Source of the DNA: HGM13233 sp964478515
Lineage (GTDB): Bacteria > Bacillota > Clostridia > Oscillospirales > Ruminococcaceae
Direction: 5' to 3'
Assembly (NCBI GenBank): GCA_964478515.1
Contig: CAYZIL010000004.1
Coordinates: 16,771 to 80,770, forward strand
Length of the DNA: 64,000 nt
Shown here in pieces: positions 54,531 to 63,369 of the stretch. Made by a program: the position numbers and the translations under genes. The notes below the pieces were generated by a model that was not told the origin of the DNA, ran no database searches, and worked only from the letters and a program-made list of their open reading frames with translations. Within the stretch, counting starts at the first letter, position 1. Each line of letters begins with the position of its first letter.

Positions 54531-55925
54531 TTATTTTTGTTCTTTTTTCTTGGAGCTGTGCCGGAAAAGGCCTTTCTTTTCGGGTGCGGACGACTCGGCG
54601 CTGTCCTCGGCGTCCAGGTCGGTAATATTGAAAATAGTGCCGATGCCGCTGCTCGTGTCCGCGGCGGCAGTTGTATCAGTGTCGGTGAAGGTTGCGGCGG
54701 GCGTCAGCTCATCTTCCGTCGGCGCCGCAAAAGGCGCTGCGCTGCTTGCGGCGCGGCGGCGCGCGCGTAAAAACAGCACCAGCAGGACTATTGCGAGCAC
54801 AAAGAAGACGACGGCTGCCGCCGAAACGGCAATGAATATCAAAAACACGCCGTGGTCGGCGCGAATGCGCTGCAACGCGGCAACGACCTTGCCCATAAAG
54901 GTGGTGGGCGCCGGCTCGGCGTCCTCCTCGACAATCAGCGGTTCGGCGTCGGAGTAAAGCTGAAAGGTCTTGTCGTCAACGTCGTAGCGGTAAAAAGCGC
55001 AGGTGCCGGTCTCGTTCATCACATAGACCAGCCAGATCTCCTTTGCCGAGTCGGTGTAGGCGGTGACGGTGCCGACGTTTTCCATTTCCAGCTCGCTCGC
55101 GGTGAAGCCGTCCGGAATGACGACGTCGGCGGCGTCCATAAAGACGAAATCGCGCTGGGTCATGGTGGCGGTGACATAGGCGCGCAGCGAGCCGTCGCTC
55201 TCGTCGTAAATATAAAATCTGCCGTTGGTGCCGTCCTGGTAGGTGAGGTAGAGCAGGACAAGCGGGCGCACCGTGCCCTTGGCACAATTGACAGTCTCGC
55301 TGCCGTAGGCGACGCTGGAAAGCTCAAAGCCGTTGGGCAGCGTCACGTCGGCAAGACCGCGCCAGAGATATAGCGTCGAGCCGTCGACACTGACTTCAAT
55401 CGCCTTGCTTATTTCCGACTCGGGCTCGGTGGGCGAGGTTGCGGTGGAGGAGCTGACGGTGCCGGGCGTGGTGCTTGCCACGGCGTTGGTCACGGTAACG
55501 GTGGCGCCGCTGGTGGGCGAGCCTATAGAGGTGTCGGTCTCAAAGCCTATGACGTTGCTGTTGGTTACGGAAATGCTGCAGCTGCCGGCGGCAATGGCTT
55601 TGAAATTAAGCGTGTAGCTGAGCGACGTGGCGCTGGTGGAACTGGTAACGCCGACTATATGTACCGAACCGCCGCCGCCCGAGGAGCTGTCGCCGCTTTG
55701 GAACTCGAGCACCTGGGAGTTGTAGCTGACATAGGCGTCCACTGCGCCGATAATTGTGCCGTCGCCGGAAAAGGTAATTGTAGCCGAAAGCGTGTTGCCG
55801 ACCGAGACACTCGAACGGCTCAGCGAGACGGAGGCGGACGCCGCAAAGGTGAGCGGCGCGAACATTGCCGCCAAAACGAGCACCGCCGCCAAAAGACCGG
55901 CGGCGCGTTTGCACAGTATTTTCAT
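54531..55925 (-). CDS. Membrane-anchored cohesin-domain protein
   Basis: 464 residues. A signal peptide (1-29, cut near TFAAS) is followed by a cohesin-like domain at about 30-148: SVSLSRSSVSVGNTLSATITF, GAVDAYVSYNSQVLEF, LNFKAIAAGSCSISVTN. Then come a Ser/Thr/Pro linker (150-172), a second beta-rich region with SVDGSTLYLWRGLADVTLP and three similar strands (175-330), one membrane helix (about 360-387), and a cytoplasmic acidic tail ending in KKKEQK. The cohesin faces outward. The gene follows a dockerin-bearing cell-wall hydrolase by 111 bases on the same strand, so it may be the hydrolase's anchor. AAAGGAGA precedes the ATG. Confidence 0.85.
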   Translation of the reverse strand: MKILCKRAAGLLAAVLVLAAMFAPLTFAASASVSLSRSSVSVGNTLSATITFSGDGTIIGAVDAYVSYNSQVLEFQSGDSSSGGGGSVHIVGVTSSTSATSLSYTLNFKAIAAGSCSISVTNSNVIGFETDTSIGSPTSGATVTVTNAVASTTPGTVSSSTATSPTEPESEISKAIEVSVDGSTLYLWRGLADVTLPNGFELSSVAYGSETVNCAKGTVRPLVLLYLTYQDGTNGRFYIYDESDGSLRAYVTATMTQRDFVFMDAADVVIPDGFTASELEMENVGTVTAYTDSAKEIWLVYVMNETGTCAFYRYDVDDKTFQLYSDAEPLIVEEDAEPAPTTFMGKVVAALQRIRADHGVFLIFIAVSAAAVVFFVLAIVLLVLFLRARRRAASSAAPFAAPTEDELTPAATFTDTDTTAAADTSSGIGTIFNITDLDAEDSAESSAPEKKGLFRHSSKKKEQK

Positions 55926-56036
55926 AGGATCTCCTTTAACCCGAGCGGTCGCAACGGCGAGCCGCTCTTTTCAAATGCGCGGGCGGCAGACCCGTCCGCG
56001 CATTGTTCGCGAATTGTGTTATTTTGCGAGCGTCAG

Positions 56037-57743
56037 TCAGCCTTGCGAAATGGAACTGATGCTCAGCAGATGTTTTTGCAGCCGCAGCAGGTCAAGGACG
56101 TTGACCGTGCCGTCGTGGTTTATGTCGGCAGCGCTCAGACAGCCGCCGCTGATATTGGCGGCGTCGAGCAGATATTTTTGCAGCCGCAGCAGGTCGGTAA
56201 TGGTAATATTGCCGTCGCCGTTGGTGTCGCCGTAAATGACGACGGTCAAAGTTTTATACACGCTGCCGTCGGCATAAAGCAGCTGGACGCTGTCTCCCGA
56301 ACAGATGTTGCCGGAAACCCGCTCGCTGCCGGCGCTGTTGAGTACGCGCGCCGAACCGCCGTTTTCGACTGTGATGTGCGAGAGTGCCGTCGCCACGCTG
56401 GTGCCGGGGCTAATGCCGGTGACGGTGGCGGCGCCAATGGTGTAGCTGGTGTCGGCGCTCGGGGTGTTGTCGTCACTGGGCAAAACGCTCGGCTCGCCCG
56501 GCATACTTAGGTAGACGGGAATGGAAAAGACGATGGCGGTATTCAGACTGCTGTAAGCGCTGCGCATGGAGGAGGATTCGTTGGCGGCGGCAAAGACGTT
56601 TTGCATGTACTGGTGCCAGTAGAGTCCGCCGCTCGAAATGACGTCGAATTTTTGGAAGTAGAGCGTGTCCTGCCCGACGGAGATATACCCGTCGCTGAGA
56701 AACTTTGCGCCGCCGACAATGGAAAGGTACTGGTCGGTCCAGCCCTCGCTGCGCGCGCGAATAGCGCCGTTGACGACGACAGAATTGCCCGAACCGGTCG
56801 TGGCGCCAATGTTGAAGAAGTTGTAATAGCCGCTGTAACCGCTGACCGTGCCGGACGACAGCGAGCTGCCGCTCGTTCCCTGTTCCTGGCGCACGCGCGC
56901 GGCAAGGTGGTAGGGACTCACGCCGGAGCTCTGCGCCGCTATCATAAATATCTGCGCGTAGGTATAGTTGACGCCGCCGTGGGTAACGGTGTGGGTGTTG
57001 CTCATAAAGGTGCCGGCAAGTATCTGCTCGACGCCCGCCACGGTGTGTATGGAGCTCGAATAGCTTAACTTCTCAAACTGGAAGATGTAGGGGTCGTTGA
57101 GGAAGTTGCGCGGGTCGAGCTGGTATTTTATTATCATTTCTGACGCCTGCACCCAGGCGTCGCCGCTGCGGCCAATCTGGTAGCCGTTGGAGTCGACGTC
57201 GGCGGTGTTTATGTAGGCGCTGTTGCTGGTGCGCGGCACCAGGTTGCGGCCGGTAACGCACTCGTTGCTGACGACGGTGCTCCAGTTGAGGTTGGTGTGG
57301 TAGGCGACAAAGACCCAGTCGGGGTACTGCGCGTGCAGCGCGCGCAAATAGGGCTTGTAGCTTTCGGGAAAGTTCTGCGCGGTGAGATACGCCTCAAAGT
57401 CGCTGTCGTCGGTGGCGCTCGTAACGCTCAGGTAGTCGGGGTGGCAGTAGCCCTCGTAGCTGACGGAGTTTTGGGTAAAGGTGACGTGGTACCAAAGCAC
57501 GCCGTCGCTGGACGCGGAGGTGCCGACAACATTCACCACCTGGCCGTAGGACATCAGCCGCACCTTGCTGTAGTTTGTCCCGGGTCCGGCGCGCAGCCAC
57601 AGGCCTTCGGAATCGTTGACGACGCCGGTGCTCACCGTGGCGGCGTCGGTGTCGGCGCCGCTGTAAAACAACGCAGCACAAAGCACCGCCGCTACCGCGA
57701 CGAAAAGAACCGCATATATTATTCTGCGCCGGGCGTCACACAT
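56037..57743 (-). CDS. Secreted glucosaminidase-type cell-wall hydrolase with SH3b and dockerin domains
   Basis: 568 residues from ATG 57743 (GGAGG upstream). Order: signal/anchor segment (RRRIIYAVLFVAVAAVLCAALFY); SH3b domain (GLWLRAGPGTNYSKVRLMSYGQVVNV); N-acetylglucosaminidase domain at about 140-400, with YHLAARVRQEQG (probable catalytic Glu) and GYYNFFNIGATTGSG; a beta-rich linker; and a C-terminal type I dockerin (residues 505-568) with two EF-hand-like repeats, GDTNGDGNITITDLLRLQKYL and ADINHDGTVNVLDLLRLQKHL. Dockerins bind cohesins, and the next gene encodes one. Peptidoglycan is the likely substrate. Confidence 0.88.
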   Translation of the reverse strand: MCDARRRIIYAVLFVAVAAVLCAALFYSGADTDAATVSTGVVNDSEGLWLRAGPGTNYSKVRLMSYGQVVNVVGTSASSDGVLWYHVTFTQNSVSYEGYCHPDYLSVTSATDDSDFEAYLTAQNFPESYKPYLRALHAQYPDWVFVAYHTNLNWSTVVSNECVTGRNLVPRTSNSAYINTADVDSNGYQIGRSGDAWVQASEMIIKYQLDPRNFLNDPYIFQFEKLSYSSSIHTVAGVEQILAGTFMSNTHTVTHGGVNYTYAQIFMIAAQSSGVSPYHLAARVRQEQGTSGSSLSSGTVSGYSGYYNFFNIGATTGSGNSVVVNGAIRARSEGWTDQYLSIVGGAKFLSDGYISVGQDTLYFQKFDVISSGGLYWHQYMQNVFAAANESSSMRSAYSSLNTAIVFSIPVYLSMPGEPSVLPSDDNTPSADTSYTIGAATVTGISPGTSVATALSHITVENGGSARVLNSAGSERVSGNICSGDSVQLLYADGSVYKTLTVVIYGDTNGDGNITITDLLRLQKYLLDAANISGGCLSAADINHDGTVNVLDLLRLQKHLLSISSISQG

Positions 57744-57790
57744 GAAGCTGTTTGCCTCCGTAATAATAAGTAACATTAAAACTCAGAGTA

Positions 57791-57819
57791 ATTATAACAT
57801 CATTATTTACATAAATCAA
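57791..57819 (-). promoter_or_regulatory. Sigma-A promoter of the dockerin-cohesin unit
   Basis: TTGATT, a 17-base spacer and TATAAT on the minus strand, about 50 bases before the ATG. I see no T-tailed terminator between the dockerin and cohesin genes, so one transcript is likely. Confidence 0.65.
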
Positions 57820-57837
57820 TCTTATTTTTGTACCGAA

Positions 57838-57864
57838 AGAGCCGCCCGAAAACGGACGGCTCAA
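57838..57864 (-). terminator. Terminator-like hairpin after the foldase gene
   Basis: GAGCCG...CGGCTC with extended CCG/CGG pairing around TTTT; only a short TTTC tail, so efficiency is uncertain. Confidence 0.5.
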
Positions 57865-57906
57865 GCAATATACAAGATATTGTGCGTCTATGCGGATACG
57901 CTCGCG

Positions 57907-58983
57907 TTACATGCCATATAAAGAGGAAGCGCTGTAACGAACATTTTCCAGAGAATAGTGCGAGCGGGCGCGGGAATCTTCGGCAATTTCCAGCGCGCGG
58001 CCCTGCGCGACGGTGTATTCGGTAAACTCGTCGTATTTGTATTTTTGCAGCGCGGTGGCGCGGTAGTTGGTGGAAAAGTCGTCGTCGCTCGCGTAGTTGG
58101 CAAGACGTCGGTAGACGATAATCGCGCCGTTGTTGGTGTAAAGGTAGAAGGTACCGACGTTGCTGTCAATGGCCTGCTGAACGAATTCGTCGGTAAAGGT
58201 GTCGCCGAAAGTCACCGCCGCGGTGGTGACGAAGTTGCTCACGGTGTCCTCGCTGACGAAGGCGCTTTCGCTGTAGCCGAGCACCTGCTGGGCCTCGGCG
58301 TAGTGAGCGAGAACGGCGTCGGAAAGCGAGCTGCCGCCCACGCAGGCGTCGTATATTTCGTTGGCGACGCTCAAAAGCTGTTCGGAAAGTTCGTTGGTTA
58401 GCGAGGTGCCGCTGACGTCGGAGGTCGGGAAGGTGAGGTATTCAATGTTGGCGTAGTTGGCGTCGTAATATTCCTCCAGCTCGCTGAGCGACACCTCAAA
58501 GTCGCCGCCCTCGCCGTAAAGGTTGGAAAACAGCGTCGCCAACATATAGTCGCGCATCATGCAAGTGCAGTAGCTCTCGTAGCCGACGCCGTTTTTCTCC
58601 ATAATATCCTGCTCGGAGCTCCAGGAGTTGTTGATAATGTAGTTGGCATAGTAAGAGGTGGTGGCGTCGAGCTCAAGCCCGCGGGAGGCAAACTCGCTTT
58701 GCACATAATAAGCTGCGGCAATGCGGTCTGTCACCTTTTCGTTGATATAATCTTTAGCGGCAACGCCGTCAAAGTCGGCGGCCAGCAACTCGTTCATAGT
58801 GCTGTAGTCGCCGTCTGAAATAAGCTTCTCGCAAGTGCGGTATTGATAATAGAGATATTCGCCGCAGGGCACGTCGGTGCCGTCAATAGTGAGCACGGTC
58901 TTGGGATTGTAGCCACACCCGCAAAGGCAGGCGGCCGCGCAGACAAGCACCAGTACGCAGGCGGCGATCTTTTTCAAAGTCAT
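57907..58983 (-). CDS. SurA/PrsA-like secreted foldase lipoprotein
   Basis: 358 residues. A signal peptide with a lipobox-like CLCGC ends near residue 23. TVLTIDGTDVPCGEYLYYQYRTCEKLI is the N-terminal strand and helix of SurA/PrsA-type proteins, followed by long helices. I see no parvulin isomerase core, so it may be only a chaperone. It lies next to mfd, as foldase genes often do in Clostridia, and upstream of the dockerin/cohesin pair, whose products it could help fold. Confidence 0.75.
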   Translation of the reverse strand: MTLKKIAACVLVLVCAAACLCGCGYNPKTVLTIDGTDVPCGEYLYYQYRTCEKLISDGDYSTMNELLAADFDGVAAKDYINEKVTDRIAAAYYVQSEFASRGLELDATTSYYANYIINNSWSSEQDIMEKNGVGYESYCTCMMRDYMLATLFSNLYGEGGDFEVSLSELEEYYDANYANIEYLTFPTSDVSGTSLTNELSEQLLSVANEIYDACVGGSSLSDAVLAHYAEAQQVLGYSESAFVSEDTVSNFVTTAAVTFGDTFTDEFVQQAIDSNVGTFYLYTNNGAIIVYRRLANYASDDDFSTNYRATALQKYKYDEFTEYTVAQGRALEIAEDSRARSHYSLENVRYSASSLYGM

Positions 58984-59016
58984 AAAGCTTCCTCCGCTTT
59001 CGGTAACTAAAGACTA

Positions 59017-59045
59017 ATTATACACTAATGATTTTGCGATGTAAA
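59017..59045 (-). promoter_or_regulatory. Sigma-A promoter of the foldase gene
   Basis: TTTACA, a 17-base spacer and TATAAT on the minus strand, 34 bases before the ATG. Confidence 0.65.
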
Positions 59046-59065
59046 CCTTTTTGAGCGTGTCCCGC

Positions 59066-62000
59066 TTACCCCTGCACAAGCGCGGCGGCGCGCTCAACGG
59101 CGGCGCGTTCGTCTTGCGCACATTGCTGCAGGGCGCTGCATACCGTCAAAAGAGCCTCGGCCGCGTTTTCTCCCTCGGTCAGCGCCGCGGAAATATAGGA
59201 CTTGCCCTTGACGCAAAGGTTGAGCGGGCGCAGTTTGCGGGTGGTCAGCCGGCGCACGGCGGGGATGTCGATGTTGTCCCAATACATATACGCAGTGCCG
59301 TCGCGCTCCTTTATTTCGTATATGCCTATTGCGGCGGCGACGCCGCGCAGCAGCGCCACGGCCAGCAGAGAACCGACGCACTGCGGCGGCTCGCCGAAAC
59401 GGTCGCGCAGCTCGGCGCGCAGCTCATCGGCGGCGTCGGCGGAGTCGACGGCGGCAATCTTTTTGTATATCTCAATGCGCGAGGCGCCGTCGGGAATATA
59501 GCTGTCGGGAATATAGGCGTCTACCGGCAAGTCGACAAGGCAGTCAACAGCGGCGCTCGAGTCGGCGACGCCCTGCTCGTCGCGCACGGCGTCGCTGAGA
59601 ATTTTCAAATACATATCGTAGCCGACCGCCTGCATATGTCCGCTTTGCCGGGCGCTGAGAATACCGCCGGCGCCGCGGATTTGCAAGTCGCGCAGCGCTA
59701 TTTTCATGCCGCTGCCGAAGCCGGTAAAATCGCGTATTGCCGCCAGACGCTTGGCCGCGACTTCGGTGAGCACCCGCTCGCGCCGGAAGGTGAAATAGGC
59801 GTAGGCGCGCCGGTCGCTGCGGCCGACCCTGCCGCGCAGCTGGTAGAGCTGCGCGAGTCCCATGTTGTCGGCGTTCTCAACAATAAGCGTGTTGCAGTTG
59901 GGAACGTCGACGCCGGTCTCTATTATAGTTGTGCACACCAGCACGTCAATCTCGTCGTTAATGAGCTTTTGCCAGACGCGCGACAACTCGGTCTCGTCCA
60001 TGCGCCCGTGGGCAACGGCAATGCGGGCGTCGGGTACGAGCTCGGACAGCTTTGCGGCGCAGCGCTCAATGGTGTCGACACGGTTGTGCAGGTAATAGAC
60101 CTGCCCGCCGCGGGCAAGCTCGCGGCGCACGGCGTCGGCGACGACGGCGCTGTCGTATTCCATCACATAGGTCTGCACCGGCTGGCGGCCGCGCGGCGCC
60201 TGTTCAATAACGGACATGTCGCGCACACCGGACATGGCCATGTTGAGCGTGCGCGGTATCGGCGTCGCCGACAGAGTCAGCACGTCGACGCCGGTAAAGG
60301 CCTGTTTGAGTTTTTCCTTGTGGGCGACGCCGAAGCGCTGCTCCTCGTCAATTATCAAAAGCCCGAGCCGCTTGAATTTAATGTCCTTTTGCAGCAGCCG
60401 GTGGGTGCCGATGGCGATGTCGACAGTGCCGTCGGCAATGCCCTTTACGGCCTCGGTCATCTGCGCGCGGGAGGTAAAGCGCGAGAGCATGGCGACGCTC
60501 AGCGGGTAGTTGCCCAACCGCTCGAGAAAGCTCTGGTAGTGCTGCCAGGCCAAAATGGTGGTCGGCACCAGCACCGCGACTTGGTAGCCGTCGTTGACAC
60601 ACTTGAACGCGGCGCGCAGCGCCACTTCGGTTTTGCCGACGCCGACGTCGCCGCACAGCAGCCGGTCCATCGGCTGCGGCGAGGTCATGTCGCGCTTAAT
60701 TTCGGCAATGCTGCGCAGCTGGTCTTCGGTCTCGTCGTATTCGAAGCGCAGCTCAAAATCGCGCTGCCAGTCGCCGTCGGCGGAAAACTGTATTCCCTGT
60801 TTTTTGGAGCGCTCGGCATAAAGCGCAATGAGTTCCTTGGCCATGTCGCGCGCCGAGTTGTAGACTTTTTGTTTGGTATTTGCCCACTCGCCCGAATGCA
60901 GCTTGGCGAGCTGCGGCGGCGCGGCGTCACTGGGCGCGGTGTATTGCGTGACCATATCGAGCTGGGTGACGGGCACGTAAATTATATCGCTGCCGCGGTA
61001 GCGGATTTTGATGTAGTCCTTTACTGTGCCGCGGTAGTCAATGCGGTGGATGCCGTCGAACACGCCGATGCCGTGGTTGACGTGTACGACGTAGTCGCCG
61101 ACATTCAAATCTTCAAGCGAGCCGATACCGCGACCCTGGCGGCGGTAGGAGCGCGAGCCGCTGCGCGTCGGCGCGCTCTGGCGGCGCGCGGCTATGACCG
61201 CAACGTGCAGCGTTTCAAGCTCGAAACCGGCGCTGAGATTAAGTTGCGAGACACAGACGGCGTCGTCGGCGCTGATGTCGTCGCAAGCGCGGCAGCTGAT
61301 GCCGCTGTCGGTAAAGTCGTCGCAAAGCGCGGCGGCGGCGCGCTGCGTAGCGGCGAGCACGGCGATGCGAAAACCGCGCAGTTTCAGCGCGGCCACGTCC
61401 TCGCGCAGCGCCGAAAATTCGCCGCTGAAAGCGGCCGTGGCGGCGGACTTGAGCGGAATGACGGCGGCGAGTTTTTCAAAAGGCAGCTGCCGGGTAAAGT
61501 TTTCGAAGACCGCCAGCGGCTGCGCGGTAAAGTCGGGCTCGCGGCAGTTAAAGTAGCGCGCGCCGCTCTTGTCGACAAGGCCCTGCTCGCCCAAAGCCAG
61601 CAGGTCGTCGGCAATGCGCCGCAGCGTATTTTTTATTCGTTCAAGGACGGCGGAATAATCGTCTATGACTACGGGCGTGCCGTCAAGATAGTCGAGCACG
61701 GCGGCGCGTTTTTTGTAAAACAGCGGCATGTAGCGGTCGGCGCTTTCGAGCGTGGCGCCGGCGCGCAGCAGTTCGCTGTCGCGGCGCACTATGCTTTCAA
61801 GCTTGGCCGGCAGACCGCTGGCGGCATAGGAATCCAGCTTGTCAGCGGCGGCGAGCGGGTCGCCGAGCAGCAGCTCGCGCGCGGGGGTAATGCGCACAAT
61901 GTCCAGCTTGCGGGTGCGGCGCTGCGTGTCGGGGTCGAATTCACTGACACTCTCTATGCTGTCGCCCCAAAATTCCAGCCGCAGCGGCTGCAGGTGTGAG

Positions 62001-62539
62001 CAGACAAAGACGTCGGCAATACCGCCGCGAACGGCGAACTGTCCGGACGACTCAACGGTATCGACGCGGCGGTAGCCGGCGCGCACCAGCCGCGCCGCGA
62101 GTTCGTCAAGAGTCAGCGCCGCGCCGCAAGCAATGTCAAAGCAGGCGCCGCGGTAGACGTCGGGCGGCACGGTCGGCGTCAGCAGCGACTCGGCGCTGAC
62201 GCACAGCACGCCGCGCCCGGCGGCGTCGAGCGCGGCAAGGCGGGCGTATTCGTCGTCGTGCGAGGTGCTCTCTACGTCGAGCAGTACCGGCTCGCGCGAA
62301 CAAAAGGCCTCTGCTGCGACGCCGAGCGCGCGCATGTCGGCGGCGGCGCGCACGCACTGCGCGTCGCTGGCACAGACGAAGGCGAGCCCGCCGCCGCGGT
62401 GAAGAGCCAGCGCTGCGGTAAGAGCAGTGGCGGCCACTCCGCCGGCGCCGAAGACCGCCACCGGACCCTTGTCGGCGGCGAGCGCCGCGTCTATTTGTTT
62501 TATCGGCTCGCTGTCGGCGAGCAGTTGTGTCAGCTGCAT
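59066..62539 (-). CDS. mfd: Transcription-repair coupling factor
   Basis: 1157 residues, normal for Mfd. Order: UvrB-like N-terminal modules (about 1-330); RNA-polymerase-interacting domain (VGDYVVHVNHGIGVFDGI, KIRYRGSDIIYVPV); SF2 helicase with GDVGVGKTEVALRAAF (Walker A), DEEQRFGV (DEEQ box), LSATPIPRTLNM and QLRGRVGRSDRRAYAYF; then the C-terminal TRCF domain. It removes stalled RNA polymerase and recruits repair. It is downstream of pth by 22 bases, as in other Firmicutes. Confidence 0.97.
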   Translation of the reverse strand: MQLTQLLADSEPIKQIDAALAADKGPVAVFGAGGVAATALTAALALHRGGGLAFVCASDAQCVRAAADMRALGVAAEAFCSREPVLLDVESTSHDDEYARLAALDAAGRGVLCVSAESLLTPTVPPDVYRGACFDIACGAALTLDELAARLVRAGYRRVDTVESSGQFAVRGGIADVFVCSHLQPLRLEFWGDSIESVSEFDPDTQRRTRKLDIVRITPARELLLGDPLAAADKLDSYAASGLPAKLESIVRRDSELLRAGATLESADRYMPLFYKKRAAVLDYLDGTPVVIDDYSAVLERIKNTLRRIADDLLALGEQGLVDKSGARYFNCREPDFTAQPLAVFENFTRQLPFEKLAAVIPLKSAATAAFSGEFSALREDVAALKLRGFRIAVLAATQRAAAALCDDFTDSGISCRACDDISADDAVCVSQLNLSAGFELETLHVAVIAARRQSAPTRSGSRSYRRQGRGIGSLEDLNVGDYVVHVNHGIGVFDGIHRIDYRGTVKDYIKIRYRGSDIIYVPVTQLDMVTQYTAPSDAAPPQLAKLHSGEWANTKQKVYNSARDMAKELIALYAERSKKQGIQFSADGDWQRDFELRFEYDETEDQLRSIAEIKRDMTSPQPMDRLLCGDVGVGKTEVALRAAFKCVNDGYQVAVLVPTTILAWQHYQSFLERLGNYPLSVAMLSRFTSRAQMTEAVKGIADGTVDIAIGTHRLLQKDIKFKRLGLLIIDEEQRFGVAHKEKLKQAFTGVDVLTLSATPIPRTLNMAMSGVRDMSVIEQAPRGRQPVQTYVMEYDSAVVADAVRRELARGGQVYYLHNRVDTIERCAAKLSELVPDARIAVAHGRMDETELSRVWQKLINDEIDVLVCTTIIETGVDVPNCNTLIVENADNMGLAQLYQLRGRVGRSDRRAYAYFTFRRERVLTEVAAKRLAAIRDFTGFGSGMKIALRDLQIRGAGGILSARQSGHMQAVGYDMYLKILSDAVRDEQGVADSSAAVDCLVDLPVDAYIPDSYIPDGASRIEIYKKIAAVDSADAADELRAELRDRFGEPPQCVGSLLAVALLRGVAAAIGIYEIKERDGTAYMYWDNIDIPAVRRLTTRKLRPLNLCVKGKSYISAALTEGENAAEALLTVCSALQQCAQDERAAVERAAALVQG

Positions 62540-62561
62540 ATATAACGACTCCGCGAATTTG

Positions 62562-63164
62562 TCAGTTGTGGCGCGCTTGGGCTTCGGCGAGGTTGCCGGC
62601 GGCGATGAGCTCGACGGCGTCGTCGATGTCGTCGAAGCGCGATTCTATCAGTTGCCGCTGTGCCGAACTCGGGCGCGAGAGCACATAGTCGGCGAGCGCG
62701 TTAGTCAGCTCGTGTTCCGAACCGACGCCTATTTTGACGCGGGCAAACCCGTCGCTGCCAAGGCACGAAATAATGCTCTTTAGTCCGTTGTGCCCGCCGG
62801 CCGAACCGGACGCGCGCACGCGCAGCTTGCCGCACGGCAGCGAGATGTCGTCGCATAAGACTATGACGTTTTCCGCGCGCAGCTTGTAAAACTTCGCCGC
62901 CTCGCCCACGGCGGCGCCGGAAAGGTTCATAAATGTTGTCGGCTTCATCAGCAGCACCGGCACGCCGCCGCACTCTGCGCGGCAGCACAGCGACTGAAAG
63001 CGGCTGCGATTAATTTTTACGCCCAGAGTCGCCGCCAAGTGGTCGAGCGCGGCGAAACCGCAGTTGTGTCGCGTGCCCTGGTATTTTTTGCCCGGATTGC
63101 CCAGACCGACAACAATGCAGCGCACGCCGCCGCGGTCGGGACCGAATTTGGAAAACAGAAACAT
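62562..63164 (-). CDS. pth: Peptidyl-tRNA hydrolase
   Basis: 200 residues from MFLFSKFG (GGTGG upstream; six upstream codons rejected). Signatures: VVGLGNPGKKYQGTRHNCGFAALD (catalytic His in RHN), MKPTTFMNLSG, CDDISLPCGKLRVRASGSAGGHNGLKSI. It recycles peptidyl-tRNA. The N-terminus is about 15 residues longer than in E. coli Pth. Confidence 0.95.
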   Translation of the reverse strand: MFLFSKFGPDRGGVRCIVVGLGNPGKKYQGTRHNCGFAALDHLAATLGVKINRSRFQSLCCRAECGGVPVLLMKPTTFMNLSGAAVGEAAKFYKLRAENVIVLCDDISLPCGKLRVRASGSAGGHNGLKSIISCLGSDGFARVKIGVGSEHELTNALADYVLSRPSSAQRQLIESRFDDIDDAVELIAAGNLAEAQARHN

Positions 63165-63369
63165 AACACCACCACAAAACAATTGTTTATGAAATTACGG
63201 GTCAACGCCCGGTCGGCCGCAAGGGCCGCGGGCAAAACATGCTTTTAATATAATAAACCGCAGCGCGGTCATTTACAAGCGAAAATGCGAGTTAGCGTTT
63301 TCAAACACTTGCAGCGGCCGCAAGCATCTGTTTTTCGAAAAGCCCCTTCAGATTTGCGCGCTGTTTGTT
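63165..63369. other. Gene-free stretch upstream of pth
   Basis: AT-rich near 63240, presumably holding the pth promoter, though I could not fix its elements. Nothing else is visible. Confidence 0.4.

Noticed and set aside
59051..61999. A 982-codon open frame antisense to mfd
   Set aside because: It is a GC-driven shadow frame: no ribosome site, no family motif, and it lies over a clear Mfd.
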